A stretch of DNA of 64,000 nucleotides from Brevibacillus parabrevis. GTDB taxonomy: Bacteria > Bacillota > Bacilli > Brevibacillales > Brevibacillaceae. The notes under the pieces are model-generated. The model saw nothing but the letters and a program-made list of their open reading frames with translations, was not told where the DNA came from and ran no database searches. Below are positions 37,030-44,005 of this stretch, in pieces (the stretch's first letter is position 1; every line of letters begins with the position of its first letter). A program made the translations under genes and the position numbers. The stretch lies in contig NZ_RHHV01000010.1 of assembly GCF_003710905.1 (NCBI RefSeq), positions 62,001 to 126,000 on the forward strand, read 5' to 3'.

Positions 37030-37817
37030 ACTGGCAGCAGCTTGACTCTCTTTCGTATCAAAACCGTCTGAGATTTTTGCCGCCGGAACACAAGCTTCTG
37101 TTTGCGAGCGCGTTGATTTTGCTCGTTTTGACAGGACATGAGTGGTTGCAAATGGCGATTTGCATTTGGATGGGAGTATGGGTGATCGGATATGCCCGTA
37201 TTCCCGTCCGTTTCTATTTCGGATTTCTTCTTTTGTCTCTCTCGTTCTTTGTTTTGGGTTTGCCTGCACTTCTGTTGGAAGCGACAAGGGCGGAGACAGC
37301 TCCTGTGACTCAGATGGCAGTGGCGTGGCATGTCGGCCCTTATTTGATTTACGTTCCAGCGAGCGCCATCAGCAAGGTGTGGGTGCTGTTTTGGCGAACG
37401 ATGGCCAGCCTTGCCTGCTTTTCCTTTATTTTGTTTACGGTGCCGTTTGCCGAGATTTTGCAGGTGTTGCGCAAGCTGCGGCTTCCGGTCATCGTTACGG
37501 ATTTGCTGATGATTATGTACCGCTTTATTTTCGTGTTGCTCGGCGTCTCCCATCAGTTGTGGATTGCTCAGCGCTCGCGTGGCGGGCACCGGGGATTTCG
37601 CGCGACGATGCGCGACATCGGCGGTCTGGCTGCCCAGCTGTTCGTCAGGGCGATGCGCAAATACGATGCGTTGTACAAAGGGATGGCAGCCAGAGGCTTC
37701 GGGGAAAGCTTGCAAGTGCTTTCTTTGCACAGTCATTCCCGCTCCAGACGATATGAATGGGAGTCGATAGCAGGCTGTGTTCTGCTGATTTTGCTGGAGT
37801 GGTGGACAGGGGGATAA
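37026..37817 (+). CDS. cbiQ: cobalt ECF transporter T component CbiQ
   Basis: The product has 263 residues with five to six helices. The coupling motifs with Arg appear in IAQRSRGGHRG and YKGMAARGF (ARG boxes that contact the ATPase). It is the transmembrane energy-coupling component of CbiMNQO. It overlaps cbiN by four bases and is followed by cbiO four bases later. Confidence 0.92.
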   Translation: MNWQQLDSLSYQNRLRFLPPEHKLLFASALILLVLTGHEWLQMAICIWMGVWVIGYARIPVRFYFGFLLLSLSFFVLGLPALLLEATRAETAPVTQMAVAWHVGPYLIYVPASAISKVWVLFWRTMASLACFSFILFTVPFAEILQVLRKLRLPVIVTDLLMIMYRFIFVLLGVSHQLWIAQRSRGGHRGFRATMRDIGGLAAQLFVRAMRKYDALYKGMAARGFGESLQVLSLHSHSRSRRYEWESIAGCVLLILLEWWTGG

Positions 37818-37821
37818 TGCT

Positions 37822-38676
37822 TTGACATCATGGCTGTTGGAATTTGCTGACGTGCACTACGCCTATCCGGGTGGCCGCGGCCCTGTGCTGCGCGGACTGT
37901 CCCTGGGCATTCCAGAAGGGAAAAAATGCGCGCTGCTCGGACGAAACGGTTGCGGCAAATCTACTTTGTTTTTGCACGGGAACGGGATCATCCAGCCGCA
38001 GCAAGGGCAAGTGAGCTGGAAAGGGACGCCGCTCAGCTACAAACGCGCTGCCTTGCAGGAGATGACGCAAAAAGTCGGTCTTGTCTTCCAGGACCCGGAG
38101 CACCAACTGATCGCCAGTACCGTAGCGGAGGATGTATCCTACGGGCTGTGCAACCGGAACCTGCCGGCGGACGTGATTCGCCAAAAGGTACAGGCGATTC
38201 TTCAGGCGTTCGGGATGACCGAGCTTGCTGACGTGCCGATTCATCACCTGAGCCTGGGGCAAAAGCGTCGACTGGCTTTGGCCGGGGTCATGGTGCTGGA
38301 ACCGGAGCTGTTGCTTTTGGATGAGCCTACGGCGTATCTCGACCGCTATCAGACGCGAAATCTTTTGCGCGAGCTTGATGCGATTCACCAAAACGGGACG
38401 ACGGTGCTAATGGCGACGCATGACATGGATATCGCGTTTGAGTGGGCGGAATGGATTTGCGTGATGGATGCGGGCAAACTCGTATTTGCCGGGGAGCCGC
38501 AAGAGGCATTGGCACAAAGGGAGCTGCTGGAAAGCCTGCATCTCGGCATGCCGCTCATCGCTGACGTGTGGGAAGCTTTGCCGCAGGAATGGCGACAAGA
38601 AGCTGGAGAGCGCGTCCCTTGTTCGCTGGAGGAATTGAAAAAGCGTCTGCTGACTGGACAGGTTGCTGTCCGTTAG
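37822..38676 (+). CDS. cbiO: cobalt ECF transporter ATPase CbiO
   Basis: The product has 284 residues with an ABC ATPase: Walker A GRNGCGKST (40-48), Q-loop VFQDPEHQL, signature LSLGQKRRLALAGVM, Walker B LLLLDEPTAYLD and switch ATHDMD. It powers cobalt uptake. It starts at TTG; the ATG just upstream is closed by a stop after two codons. It is the last gene of the B12-regulated operon. Confidence 0.93.
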   Translation: MTSWLLEFADVHYAYPGGRGPVLRGLSLGIPEGKKCALLGRNGCGKSTLFLHGNGIIQPQQGQVSWKGTPLSYKRAALQEMTQKVGLVFQDPEHQLIASTVAEDVSYGLCNRNLPADVIRQKVQAILQAFGMTELADVPIHHLSLGQKRRLALAGVMVLEPELLLLDEPTAYLDRYQTRNLLRELDAIHQNGTTVLMATHDMDIAFEWAEWICVMDAGKLVFAGEPQEALAQRELLESLHLGMPLIADVWEALPQEWRQEAGERVPCSLEELKKRLLTGQVAVR

Positions 38677-38687
38677 CGACGGAGAAG

Positions 38688-38711
38688 CGGTCGCGCTGGC
38701 GGCCGTTTTTG
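38688..38711 (+). terminator. intrinsic terminator after cbiO
   Basis: CGGTCGC pairs with GCGGCCG around a GCTG loop, followed by TTTTTG. Confidence 0.75.
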
Positions 38712-38790
38712 TTGTGCGCGATTTCTTGACGCATGGCAAGAACAATCCAAGGGTATTCTATCCGTAAAATTCCTTTTGGAGGTATCCCTG

Positions 38791-38955
38791 ATGGAGCACG
38801 ATTCGTTGATGAGTTCTTCGCTTGCTGGCGAGGAGCAACAAGAGTTTCCCGAGAAGGTCAAAGATCAGCTCATGTTCAACGTGTTGGAAAAGGAAATGAC
38901 GACCGAAGAAAAGGAAAAGAAAGCGAAAGACGAATATTTGACAGGAAAATCGTAG
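38791..38955 (+). CDS. small acidic/lysine-rich protein, unknown
   Basis: The product has 54 residues, starting MEHDSLMSSSLAGEEQQEFP, with a charged helical C-terminal half (LEKEMTTEEKEKKAKDEY). TTGGAGGT eight bases before the ATG and a strong terminator just after the stop support a real gene despite its size. It looks cytoplasmic. The family is not recognised. Confidence 0.65.
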   Translation: MEHDSLMSSSLAGEEQQEFPEKVKDQLMFNVLEKEMTTEEKEKKAKDEYLTGKS

Positions 38956-38968
38956 TCATTACCGAAAG

Positions 38969-39006
38969 GTCCTTCTCGGCTAACAAGAACGAGAGGGGCT
39001 TTTTTG
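38969..39006. terminator. intrinsic terminator between two small genes
   Basis: GTCCTTCTCG pairs with CGAGAGGGGC over ten positions (with G-U pairs), followed by TTTTTT on the plus strand. It also lies just past the stop of the leftward small gene. Confidence 0.8.
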
Positions 39007-39007
39007 C

Positions 39008-39145
39008 TCAGTTGTTGTTCCCTTTGTCTTCTTTTTCTTGCCGTTCTTTCAAAATGGACAAGAAGGCCAAGAAATCGCCCAGCAGAACCACAACGGCCGC
39101 CATCAACGCCAGGTCTTCCGCAGAAAAACCACTGTTCTGCTTCAT
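39008..39145 (-). CDS. small single-helix membrane protein, unknown
   Basis: The product has 45 residues: MKQNSGFSAEDLAL, then a hydrophobic stretch (MAAVVVLLGDFLAFLSIL) and a charged tail ending in KGNNN. GTGAGG sits seven bases before the ATG at 39145. It is convergent with the small acidic-protein gene and shares its terminator. The helix with a buried Gly-Asp pair is unusual for a simple anchor. The family is not recognised. Confidence 0.6.
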   Translation of the reverse strand: MKQNSGFSAEDLALMAAVVVLLGDFLAFLSILKERQEKEDKGNNN

Positions 39146-39328
39146 GGTTCAGCCTCACTTCCATAGGTTATCTGTCCCTTGTATCATATGCGGAGCCGTT
39201 CGGACGGAAATGGGTATACGCACAACTTTGCCATCTTGAGAAATGTCGGCCGGATTTTGTAGGGAAATGTCTGTTTTTAGCGAATAAAAGAGAATGGACC
39301 TACTTAAAACGGGAGAAGTGGTGAGATT

Positions 39329-39823
39329 GTGATTTCAGCTTTGAATAAGACGCTCTGTGTTCAGCAGCTTGTGGAGAAATTGAGAGAAAAAGAGCTTGTC
39401 CACGTTTCCGGCTTTGACTTGAAGGAAACGAACAAAGCTTTGTATGAATATGTGCATCAGTTGAGCAGCTCCATCGCGATCATTCCAACCACGATCGATT
39501 CTGTGATTACAGGTGTCATCCGCTTCAAGGAGGGCTATTTCATCACGCTCGGCATGCTGATCTGGAAGGACGCAACCCAGAAAGGCCCGTTCAAGGAAGG
39601 GACTTTTCTGTTTTACAAGCGCGACGACAGCGATTCGCTGGACGAGTGTATCCATATCACCAACTCCATTGAAAACCACAACCTGATGGAAAGCTTGTTT
39701 TTCGCGTGCTGTGAGAGCAAGGGCGACGATCTGGTGCTGAAATATTCGCATATCGAGCATGCCATCCAATATGGAGAGACGTATCGGGAACTGAAGGAGC
39801 AGTGGAAAAAGGGATTTGCTTGA
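39329..39823 (+). CDS. hypothetical protein, 164 residues
   Basis: The product is soluble, mixed alpha/beta and without signal peptide or helices long enough for a membrane. It begins at GTG (ISALNKTLCVQQLVEKLRE) with GGGAG upstream at rather long spacing. Its features include FKEGYFITLGMLIWKD and a central ESLFFACCESKGDD. The next small membrane-protein gene follows 18 bases after the stop. I do not recognise the family. Confidence 0.7.
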   Translation: MISALNKTLCVQQLVEKLREKELVHVSGFDLKETNKALYEYVHQLSSSIAIIPTTIDSVITGVIRFKEGYFITLGMLIWKDATQKGPFKEGTFLFYKRDDSDSLDECIHITNSIENHNLMESLFFACCESKGDDLVLKYSHIEHAIQYGETYRELKEQWKKGFA

Positions 39824-39841
39824 TCATGGAGGTTAATGGAA

Positions 39842-40018
39842 ATGTTGGACTTTGGTGCTGTCACTTTTGACTGGGTATCTTTTTTCTTGGATTTGATTTT
39901 GATTGGGGTGCCAGTTGGAATTGTTACTTATTTTGTCGTTTGGTCTAGTTTTCGCAAGAAGCTGGCTGAGCTGGAGAAACGGGTCGGAAGCTTGGAAAAA
40001 GCAGGGAAGAGTAACTGA
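39842..40018 (+). CDS. small membrane protein with coiled-coil tail
   Basis: The product has 58 residues: one helix (FFLDLILIGVPVGIVTYFVVW) and a short charged coiled-coil tail (KKLAELEKRVGSLEKAGK). The ATG at 39842 is nine bases after GGAGG, while an ATG six bases earlier is too close. It is probably cotranscribed with the preceding hypothetical gene. The layout resembles small DUF-type membrane organisers, with no assigned role. Confidence 0.65.
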   Translation: MLDFGAVTFDWVSFFLDLILIGVPVGIVTYFVVWSSFRKKLAELEKRVGSLEKAGKSN

Positions 40019-40179
40019 GCAAAAGGCGAATGCGAGGAGCGAGCGTCAAAAAGTTTCTCTTGGATCAGGCGGAGGGACTTCCGCTGCGGTGTGTATTTTC
40101 CATTATTTATATATAAACGCCAGTTTTTGCGCAACCGATAAACATAATGTCATCTAGTATAAGTTCGCAATTGGGGATA

Positions 40180-40222
40180 GGCGTTCGACTAATCGTGCAG
40201 AATAGTCGGCGCCATTTTTTTT
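40180..40222 (+). terminator. orphan intrinsic terminator
   Basis: GGCG-T-CGACTA pairs with TAGTCG-G-CGCC and is followed by eight T at 40215-40222. No rightward coding region ends nearby: the last stop is at 40018. The stretch 40019-40442 otherwise shows no gene. A small RNA between about 40100 and 40222 is possible. Confidence 0.65.
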
Positions 40223-40402
40223 GCCGCGATAAGCTGGGTGGTCCGTTGGCAGATGAGGGCAGCGTTACTTCTTTCGTCCTCGCCTGTATGGGGTCGCGGT
40301 GTGAAAAGCAGCAGACAATCCTTTCTTTGTTGTTTGAGAGGCGAGGCGTCAGGATAAGGCATCCTATGCCCGAAAAATGGCGGATGTGTGTGGACGAATA
40401 GG

Positions 40403-40432
40403 GACTGCTGCCCTGATAAAAGAGCAGCAGTC
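40403..40432. repeat. inverted repeat downstream of the 66-residue gene
   Basis: GACTGCTGC and GCAGCAGTC are perfect arms around a 12-base centre, without a good T-run on either side. It lies just beyond the stop of the leftward gene at 40443 and may protect or end that transcript. Confidence 0.5.
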
Positions 40433-40442
40433 GGATGCTAGT

Positions 40443-40643
40443 CTAGATGTGAGGGGACACGCCATCTGCACCGAAGAAACGCCTCAGGATGATGCGGTTG
40501 TGGGTCGAAGTCCGTTCGAAAACAAATGCGACCTGATTGCCGCGGGGCACGAGATAATAGTGGGTAAATCCTAGTCGCGTAAGCCCGTGGCTAAATTGCA
40601 ACGCATCCTGAAGGTTGACGATGAAGTACAGATGCTGGGTCAT
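40443..40643 (-). CDS. 66-residue protein of unknown function with sequestered RBS
   Basis: The product starts MTQHLYFIVNLQDALQF and is a compact soluble alpha/beta-looking protein with GLTRLGFTHYYLVPRGNQ, a ferredoxin-like pattern such as in small ACT or PII-type sensors, which is inference from hydrophobicity only. A near-perfect AAGGAGGTG lies eight bases before the ATG. That site is one arm of a ten-base inverted repeat in the leader. It stands alone between orphan hairpins. The family is not recognised. Confidence 0.7.
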   Translation of the reverse strand: MTQHLYFIVNLQDALQFSHGLTRLGFTHYYLVPRGNQVAFVFERTSTHNRIILRRFFGADGVSPHI

Positions 40644-40649
40644 GAAAAT

Positions 40650-40686
40650 CACCTCCTTCCGCACTTAAAGGTAGCAGAAGGAGGTG
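40650..40686 (-). promoter_or_regulatory. anti-SD hairpin in the leader of the 66-residue gene
   Basis: Read leftward, CACCTCCTTC (40686-40677) is followed after 17 bases by GAAGGAGGTG (40659-40650), the gene's own ribosome-binding site. The first arm copies the anti-SD tail of 16S rRNA. Folded, it would block translation. On the plus strand the same stem is followed by T6 and could act as a terminator. Confidence 0.6.
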
Positions 40687-40823
40687 GGTTTTTTGTCTAA
40701 ATTTTCCATATGGAAGTGCTTGTGAATGCTGTGCTCGGAAATGGAAAAATGGCGTGGGGGTTGAGGGGGAAGTGGGGGGGTTCTTGCTCTCGTTTGCGGA
40801 TCGAGTCTGTTTTCGTCAATGCC

Positions 40824-40854
40824 AAAAAGCCCTTCCTGTTTTGTTGGGAAGGGC
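40824..40854 (-). terminator. intrinsic terminator, leftward
   Basis: GCCCTTCC pairs with GGAAGGGC, and read leftward is followed by TTTTT. No leftward gene is seen upstream (the next gene at 40977 is rightward). The gap 40687-40976 shows no other gene. Confidence 0.55.
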
Positions 40855-40976
40855 ATTCTATTTGTAGCTTATCTACTATCAAAAGGTATTAATCGTGAAT
40901 TTAGCAATAATAATGGTAACAGATGATTTTAGTTGGTTGCAGTTAGTTTCAGTTCTCGATAGAATGGGAGTGAGAG

Positions 40977-41708
40977 GTGATGTTTGTGTCATTAACAATG
41001 TTGGATGAAAGGCGAATAGAGACAAAACTTGAAGAACTGAAATCACCAGATGTGAATGTATCTGAGTGGTACAAACGCAGTTTGGTTGATGATGTGGAGT
41101 TTCGCACTTTGTTTATCAAAATGCTTATTCAACTTTTACCGAACACCGAAGAGATCAGGGCAAAATGGGACGATTTTCAATTCCTTTCAGATAATCCAGC
41201 AGCAAACGAAGTATTGTATTCCATTTATATGAAAGCGCTAAGAACCGCAAGAAGTAATGATGCCGTACTTTCGATTTCATCCAGAAGGTCGATGACGAAG
41301 GAATATTCGACTGGGGAACTTGCTACATTTTTTGGTGTTTCGCAAACCACGATTAACAAATGGATTGCTGCTGGACATTTTAACGGCATATTACGTGCAG
41401 GAGAAAACAAGCATGTGAAGGTTCCAGAAGATACTTGGTACCATAATCCAGCATCAGGCGTACGTTTTCAAGTAAAAGATGCTGTAGAGTCCTGGAAAAG
41501 GGAGCAAGAAGAATGGGATTCTAGAGAAAAAGTCTCTGAATCTGAGCTTTATCAAAGATATGTGGACCACTTTGAACATAAGTACGGCGGAAAGTTCGCA
41601 GACACCCTAGGAAAAAAAGAATGGAACCAACTATCGGACGAGGAAGATACGGACAAGTCGATGTGGGCTTTCTTTTTAGAAAGGACACGCGATGTCGCTG
41701 GGGATTAG
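40977..41708 (+). CDS. HTH protein, candidate antitoxin/regulator of a TumE-like pair
   Basis: The product has 243 residues. A helical N-terminal part (1-100) precedes a MerR/excisionase-like helix-turn-helix at about 108-150 (YSTGELATFFGVSQTTINKW with HVKVPEDTW), then a charged C-terminal part. It is A+T-rich and overlaps the next gene by 17 bases, so the two are coupled. With the TumE-like partner it could be the DNA-binding antitoxin and autoregulator. A plain DNA-binding regulator is the alternative. Confidence 0.6.
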   Translation: MMFVSLTMLDERRIETKLEELKSPDVNVSEWYKRSLVDDVEFRTLFIKMLIQLLPNTEEIRAKWDDFQFLSDNPAANEVLYSIYMKALRTARSNDAVLSISSRRSMTKEYSTGELATFFGVSQTTINKWIAAGHFNGILRAGENKHVKVPEDTWYHNPASGVRFQVKDAVESWKREQEEWDSREKVSESELYQRYVDHFEHKYGGKFADTLGKKEWNQLSDEEDTDKSMWAFFLERTRDVAGD

Positions 41709-42141
41709 TAAAAGTAACTTCCACTTGATTGAGAATCTACTCTTTAAGGATATCATTGAGGAAATTCGCCCTGGAAGTGCAAAGGATTTGCCTTATTACA
41801 ATTCAAATGTCATTTCCGTTGTATCAAAAGTTATTGTGTTTCGAGATGACATGAGTAAGATGTACTGCGTAGAATTTGTAAACGCCAGACAGGAGCTCGA
41901 AGCCTATTATTACGACTGGGCAGACAGTCAGAACAGGATGTTTTTGAAGTTCCATGCCCATTATCATCCAGAAGAAACGGACCCGAGTGTTGCACAATTT
42001 GACCCGTTTCATTTGCACAAGAAGGCGAACGATGCGGACGATAAGTTAACATTAAGAGTCAAAGATGAGAGATACATGGAGCTCAATAACGTCCTTGAAT
42101 TCATTCGAGATTCCGTTTATGTAAAAAAGAATCGCAAATAG
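41692..42141 (+). CDS. TumE-like protein (former DUF6516 family), candidate toxin
   Basis: The product has 149 residues. The pattern YYYDWADSQNRMFLKF, then HAHYHPEE, AQFDPFHLHKK and DKLTLR matches the spaced Tyr/Trp and paired-His layout I associate with TumE/DUF6516 proteins, found as small gene pairs with an HTH partner. The His cluster might bind metal or RNA. No ribosome-binding site stands before its start, so it should be read by coupling from the upstream gene that it overlaps. The assignment is from memory of the family pattern. Confidence 0.55.
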   Translation: MSLGISKSNFHLIENLLFKDIIEEIRPGSAKDLPYYNSNVISVVSKVIVFRDDMSKMYCVEFVNARQELEAYYYDWADSQNRMFLKFHAHYHPEETDPSVAQFDPFHLHKKANDADDKLTLRVKDERYMELNNVLEFIRDSVYVKKNRK

Positions 42142-42147
42142 ACGGTA

Positions 42148-42268
42148 TGACAGTATCTCCTTTGAGTAGACAGTGTAAAAAGCCCACCCGCTTAGCGAGG
42201 GACGGCACACTCTACTTGGAGGGGATTTTTCATGACCCAAAAAGGTCAAACATTCAAGCGAAGCAATG
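42148..42268 (+). mobile_element. IS3-like insertion sequence end, remnant
   Basis: TGACAGTATCTCCTTTGAG at 42148 resembles an IS3-type terminal repeat. After a short leader and GGAGG, an ATG at 42232 opens MTQKGQTFKR, like the N terminus of IS3-family OrfA proteins. Identity stops there: the frame runs into the glnA terminator and ends at 42306. Only about 120 bases of the element remain. Confidence 0.5.
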
Positions 42269-42269
42269 T

Positions 42270-42296
42270 AAAAAAAGCCTTCCATTCAGGAAGGCT
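42270..42296 (-). terminator. intrinsic terminator of glnA
   Basis: Read leftward, AGCCTTCC and GGAAGGCT form a stem with a five-base loop followed by TTTTTTT, about 65 bases beyond the glnA stop. Confidence 0.85.
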
Positions 42297-42362
42297 TAAT
42301 CATTAATCGGGAGCATGTGTTCTTTATTTGCAGTATTTGTCCGTGAATTGTCCCCTTAAATC

Positions 42363-43775
42363 TTACAGATCGTAATACAACTCAAACTCTTTCGGATTCA
42401 CCGTGCGCTCGACTTGTTGGATGTCGGCGCGTTTCAGGGCGATCCAGCTTTCGATGACTTCCTTCGTGAACACGTCGCCTTCGAGCAGGAAAGCGTGGTC
42501 TTGCTCCAGAGCAGTCAATGCTTCCTCCAAAGAGCCAGGGGCGCGCTTGATCTCGTGTTTTTCGGCGTCGGTCAAGTCATAGATGTTTTTGTCCAGCGGG
42601 CCGTAGCCAAGCTCGCGCGGGTCGATTTTGCGCTTGATGCCGTCCAGACCAGCCATCAGCATGGCAGCGAAGGCCAGGTATGGGTTGGCGGTAGAGTCTG
42701 GCGTGCGAAATTCGATCCGGGACGCTTTCGGAGTCACGGCTGCTACCGGAATCCGTACAGCGGCGGAGCGGTTTCCTTTGGAGAATACGAGATTGACTGG
42801 CGCTTCGTAGCCAGGAACGAGACGTTTGAACGAGTTGGTGCTCGGGTTAGTCAAGGCGATCAGGGCAGGCGCGTGGTGCAAAATGCCGCCGATGTAGTGG
42901 AGTGCAGTCTCGCTCAGGTTTGCATAGCCGCCTTGCTCGTAGAACAGCGGAGTGTCGCCGTCGAACAAGCTTTGGTGGACGTGCATGCCGGAGCCGTTGT
43001 CGCCGACGATTGGTTTCGGCATGAAAGTCGCTGTCTTGCCGTGCTTTGCCGCTACGTTGCGCACGATGTATTTGAACAGCAGCAAGTTGTCGGCAGTGCG
43101 AGTCAAGGTGTCGAAACGGAAGTTGATCTCGCCTTGACCGGCAGTAGCTACTTCGTGGTGATGACGCTCCACGTAAAGTCCAGCCTGAGTCATCAAGGTG
43201 CACATTTCGTTGCGGATATCCATTTGGGAATCAGTCGGCTGCACAGGGAAGTATCCGCCTTTGTTGCGAACTTTGTATCCCAGGTTTTGGCCTTCTTTTC
43301 CGGTGTTCCAGAACGCTTCCTCGGAATCGATATGGAAGTAGGAGCCGGATGGGCCGGAGTCGTAGCGCACGCTGTCGAACAGGAAAAACTCGGATTCCGG
43401 GCCGAAGTAGGCTGCGGTAGCCAGACCAGTTTGTTGCAAGTACGCTTCTGCCTTGAGGGCGATGCCGCGCGGGTCGCGAGTGTATGTGGTGTTGTCCGGA
43501 TTGGCAATGTTACAGACGATGTTCATTGTTTTTGCTTCTACAAAAGGATCGATAAAAGCGGTGGACGGGTCCGGCATGGCAACCATGTCGCTTTCCTCGA
43601 TGGATTTGTAGCCGACGAGACTGGAACCATCGAAGGCAACGCCATTGCGGAAGGTGCCTTCATCTACGGCGTAAGCAGGAACGGTAACGTGGTGTTGACG
43701 GCCAAGCAGATCGACGATACGGAAATCTACATATTCCACTTTCTCTGCATCAATGGTGGACAAAACAGTTTTCAT
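42363..43775 (-). CDS. glnA: glutamine synthetase, type I-beta-like
   Basis: The product has 470 residues and makes glutamine from glutamate, ammonia and ATP. It shows FDGSSLVGYKSIEESDM, FGPESEFFLFD, GQGEINFRFDTL, the NGSGMHVHQSLFD segment, and KPIVGDNGS. Length, the insert between the central loops, and the C terminus (GSLEEALTALEQD...FELYYDL) fit the longer beta type known mainly from proteobacteria and actinobacteria, rather than the 444-residue alpha type of Bacillus. Tyr399 in NIYDL matches the adenylylation site. ATG 43775 is chosen; TTG at 43781 or 43796 is possible. A GlnR/TnrA box and sigma-A promoter lie upstream. Confidence 0.93.
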   Translation of the reverse strand: MKTVLSTIDAEKVEYVDFRIVDLLGRQHHVTVPAYAVDEGTFRNGVAFDGSSLVGYKSIEESDMVAMPDPSTAFIDPFVEAKTMNIVCNIANPDNTTYTRDPRGIALKAEAYLQQTGLATAAYFGPESEFFLFDSVRYDSGPSGSYFHIDSEEAFWNTGKEGQNLGYKVRNKGGYFPVQPTDSQMDIRNEMCTLMTQAGLYVERHHHEVATAGQGEINFRFDTLTRTADNLLLFKYIVRNVAAKHGKTATFMPKPIVGDNGSGMHVHQSLFDGDTPLFYEQGGYANLSETALHYIGGILHHAPALIALTNPSTNSFKRLVPGYEAPVNLVFSKGNRSAAVRIPVAAVTPKASRIEFRTPDSTANPYLAFAAMLMAGLDGIKRKIDPRELGYGPLDKNIYDLTDAEKHEIKRAPGSLEEALTALEQDHAFLLEGDVFTKEVIESWIALKRADIQQVERTVNPKEFELYYDL

Positions 43776-43859
43776 ATCCAAAACAACCCACTCCAATCGC
43801 GAAATATTTTCGTATTTGGTAAATTATTGTTCGTGTTTTCGTGAATTTCTATATCTCGA

Positions 43860-43889
43860 ATTATAGCGATAACAAACAATGTTCGTCAA
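43860..43889 (-). promoter_or_regulatory. sigma-A promoter of glnA
   Basis: Read leftward, TTGACG and TATAAT are separated by 18 bases, about 85 bases before the start codon. Confidence 0.75.
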
Positions 43890-43908
43890 GAGGTTTTCTA
43901 ACTTTATA

Positions 43909-43925
43909 TGTTAGTTTTTCTAACA
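43909..43925. promoter_or_regulatory. GlnR/TnrA box upstream of glnA
   Basis: TGTTAGTTTTTCTAACA fits the TGTNA-N7-TNACA consensus exactly. It lies about 20 bases upstream of the glnA -35 box and also between glnA and the divergent panE. Nitrogen control of glnA is the natural reading. Confidence 0.75.
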
Positions 43926-44005
43926 TGATATTGCGGGGTTTTGAAATTGGTTCCGGTTTTGTAGAATATAGACGAACTATTACGAATAAATGGAGGCGAA
44001 CGGCG

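Noticed and set aside
42414..43844. 476-codon open frame opposite glnA
   Set aside because: It is the antisense shadow of a clearly conserved glutamine synthetase, has no ribosome-binding site and no recognisable motifs.
43909..43925. GlnR/TnrA-type dyad as a factor-independent terminator
   Set aside because: The stem is A+T-rich and lacks a T-run; an exact GlnR/TnrA consensus next to the glnA promoter explains it better.
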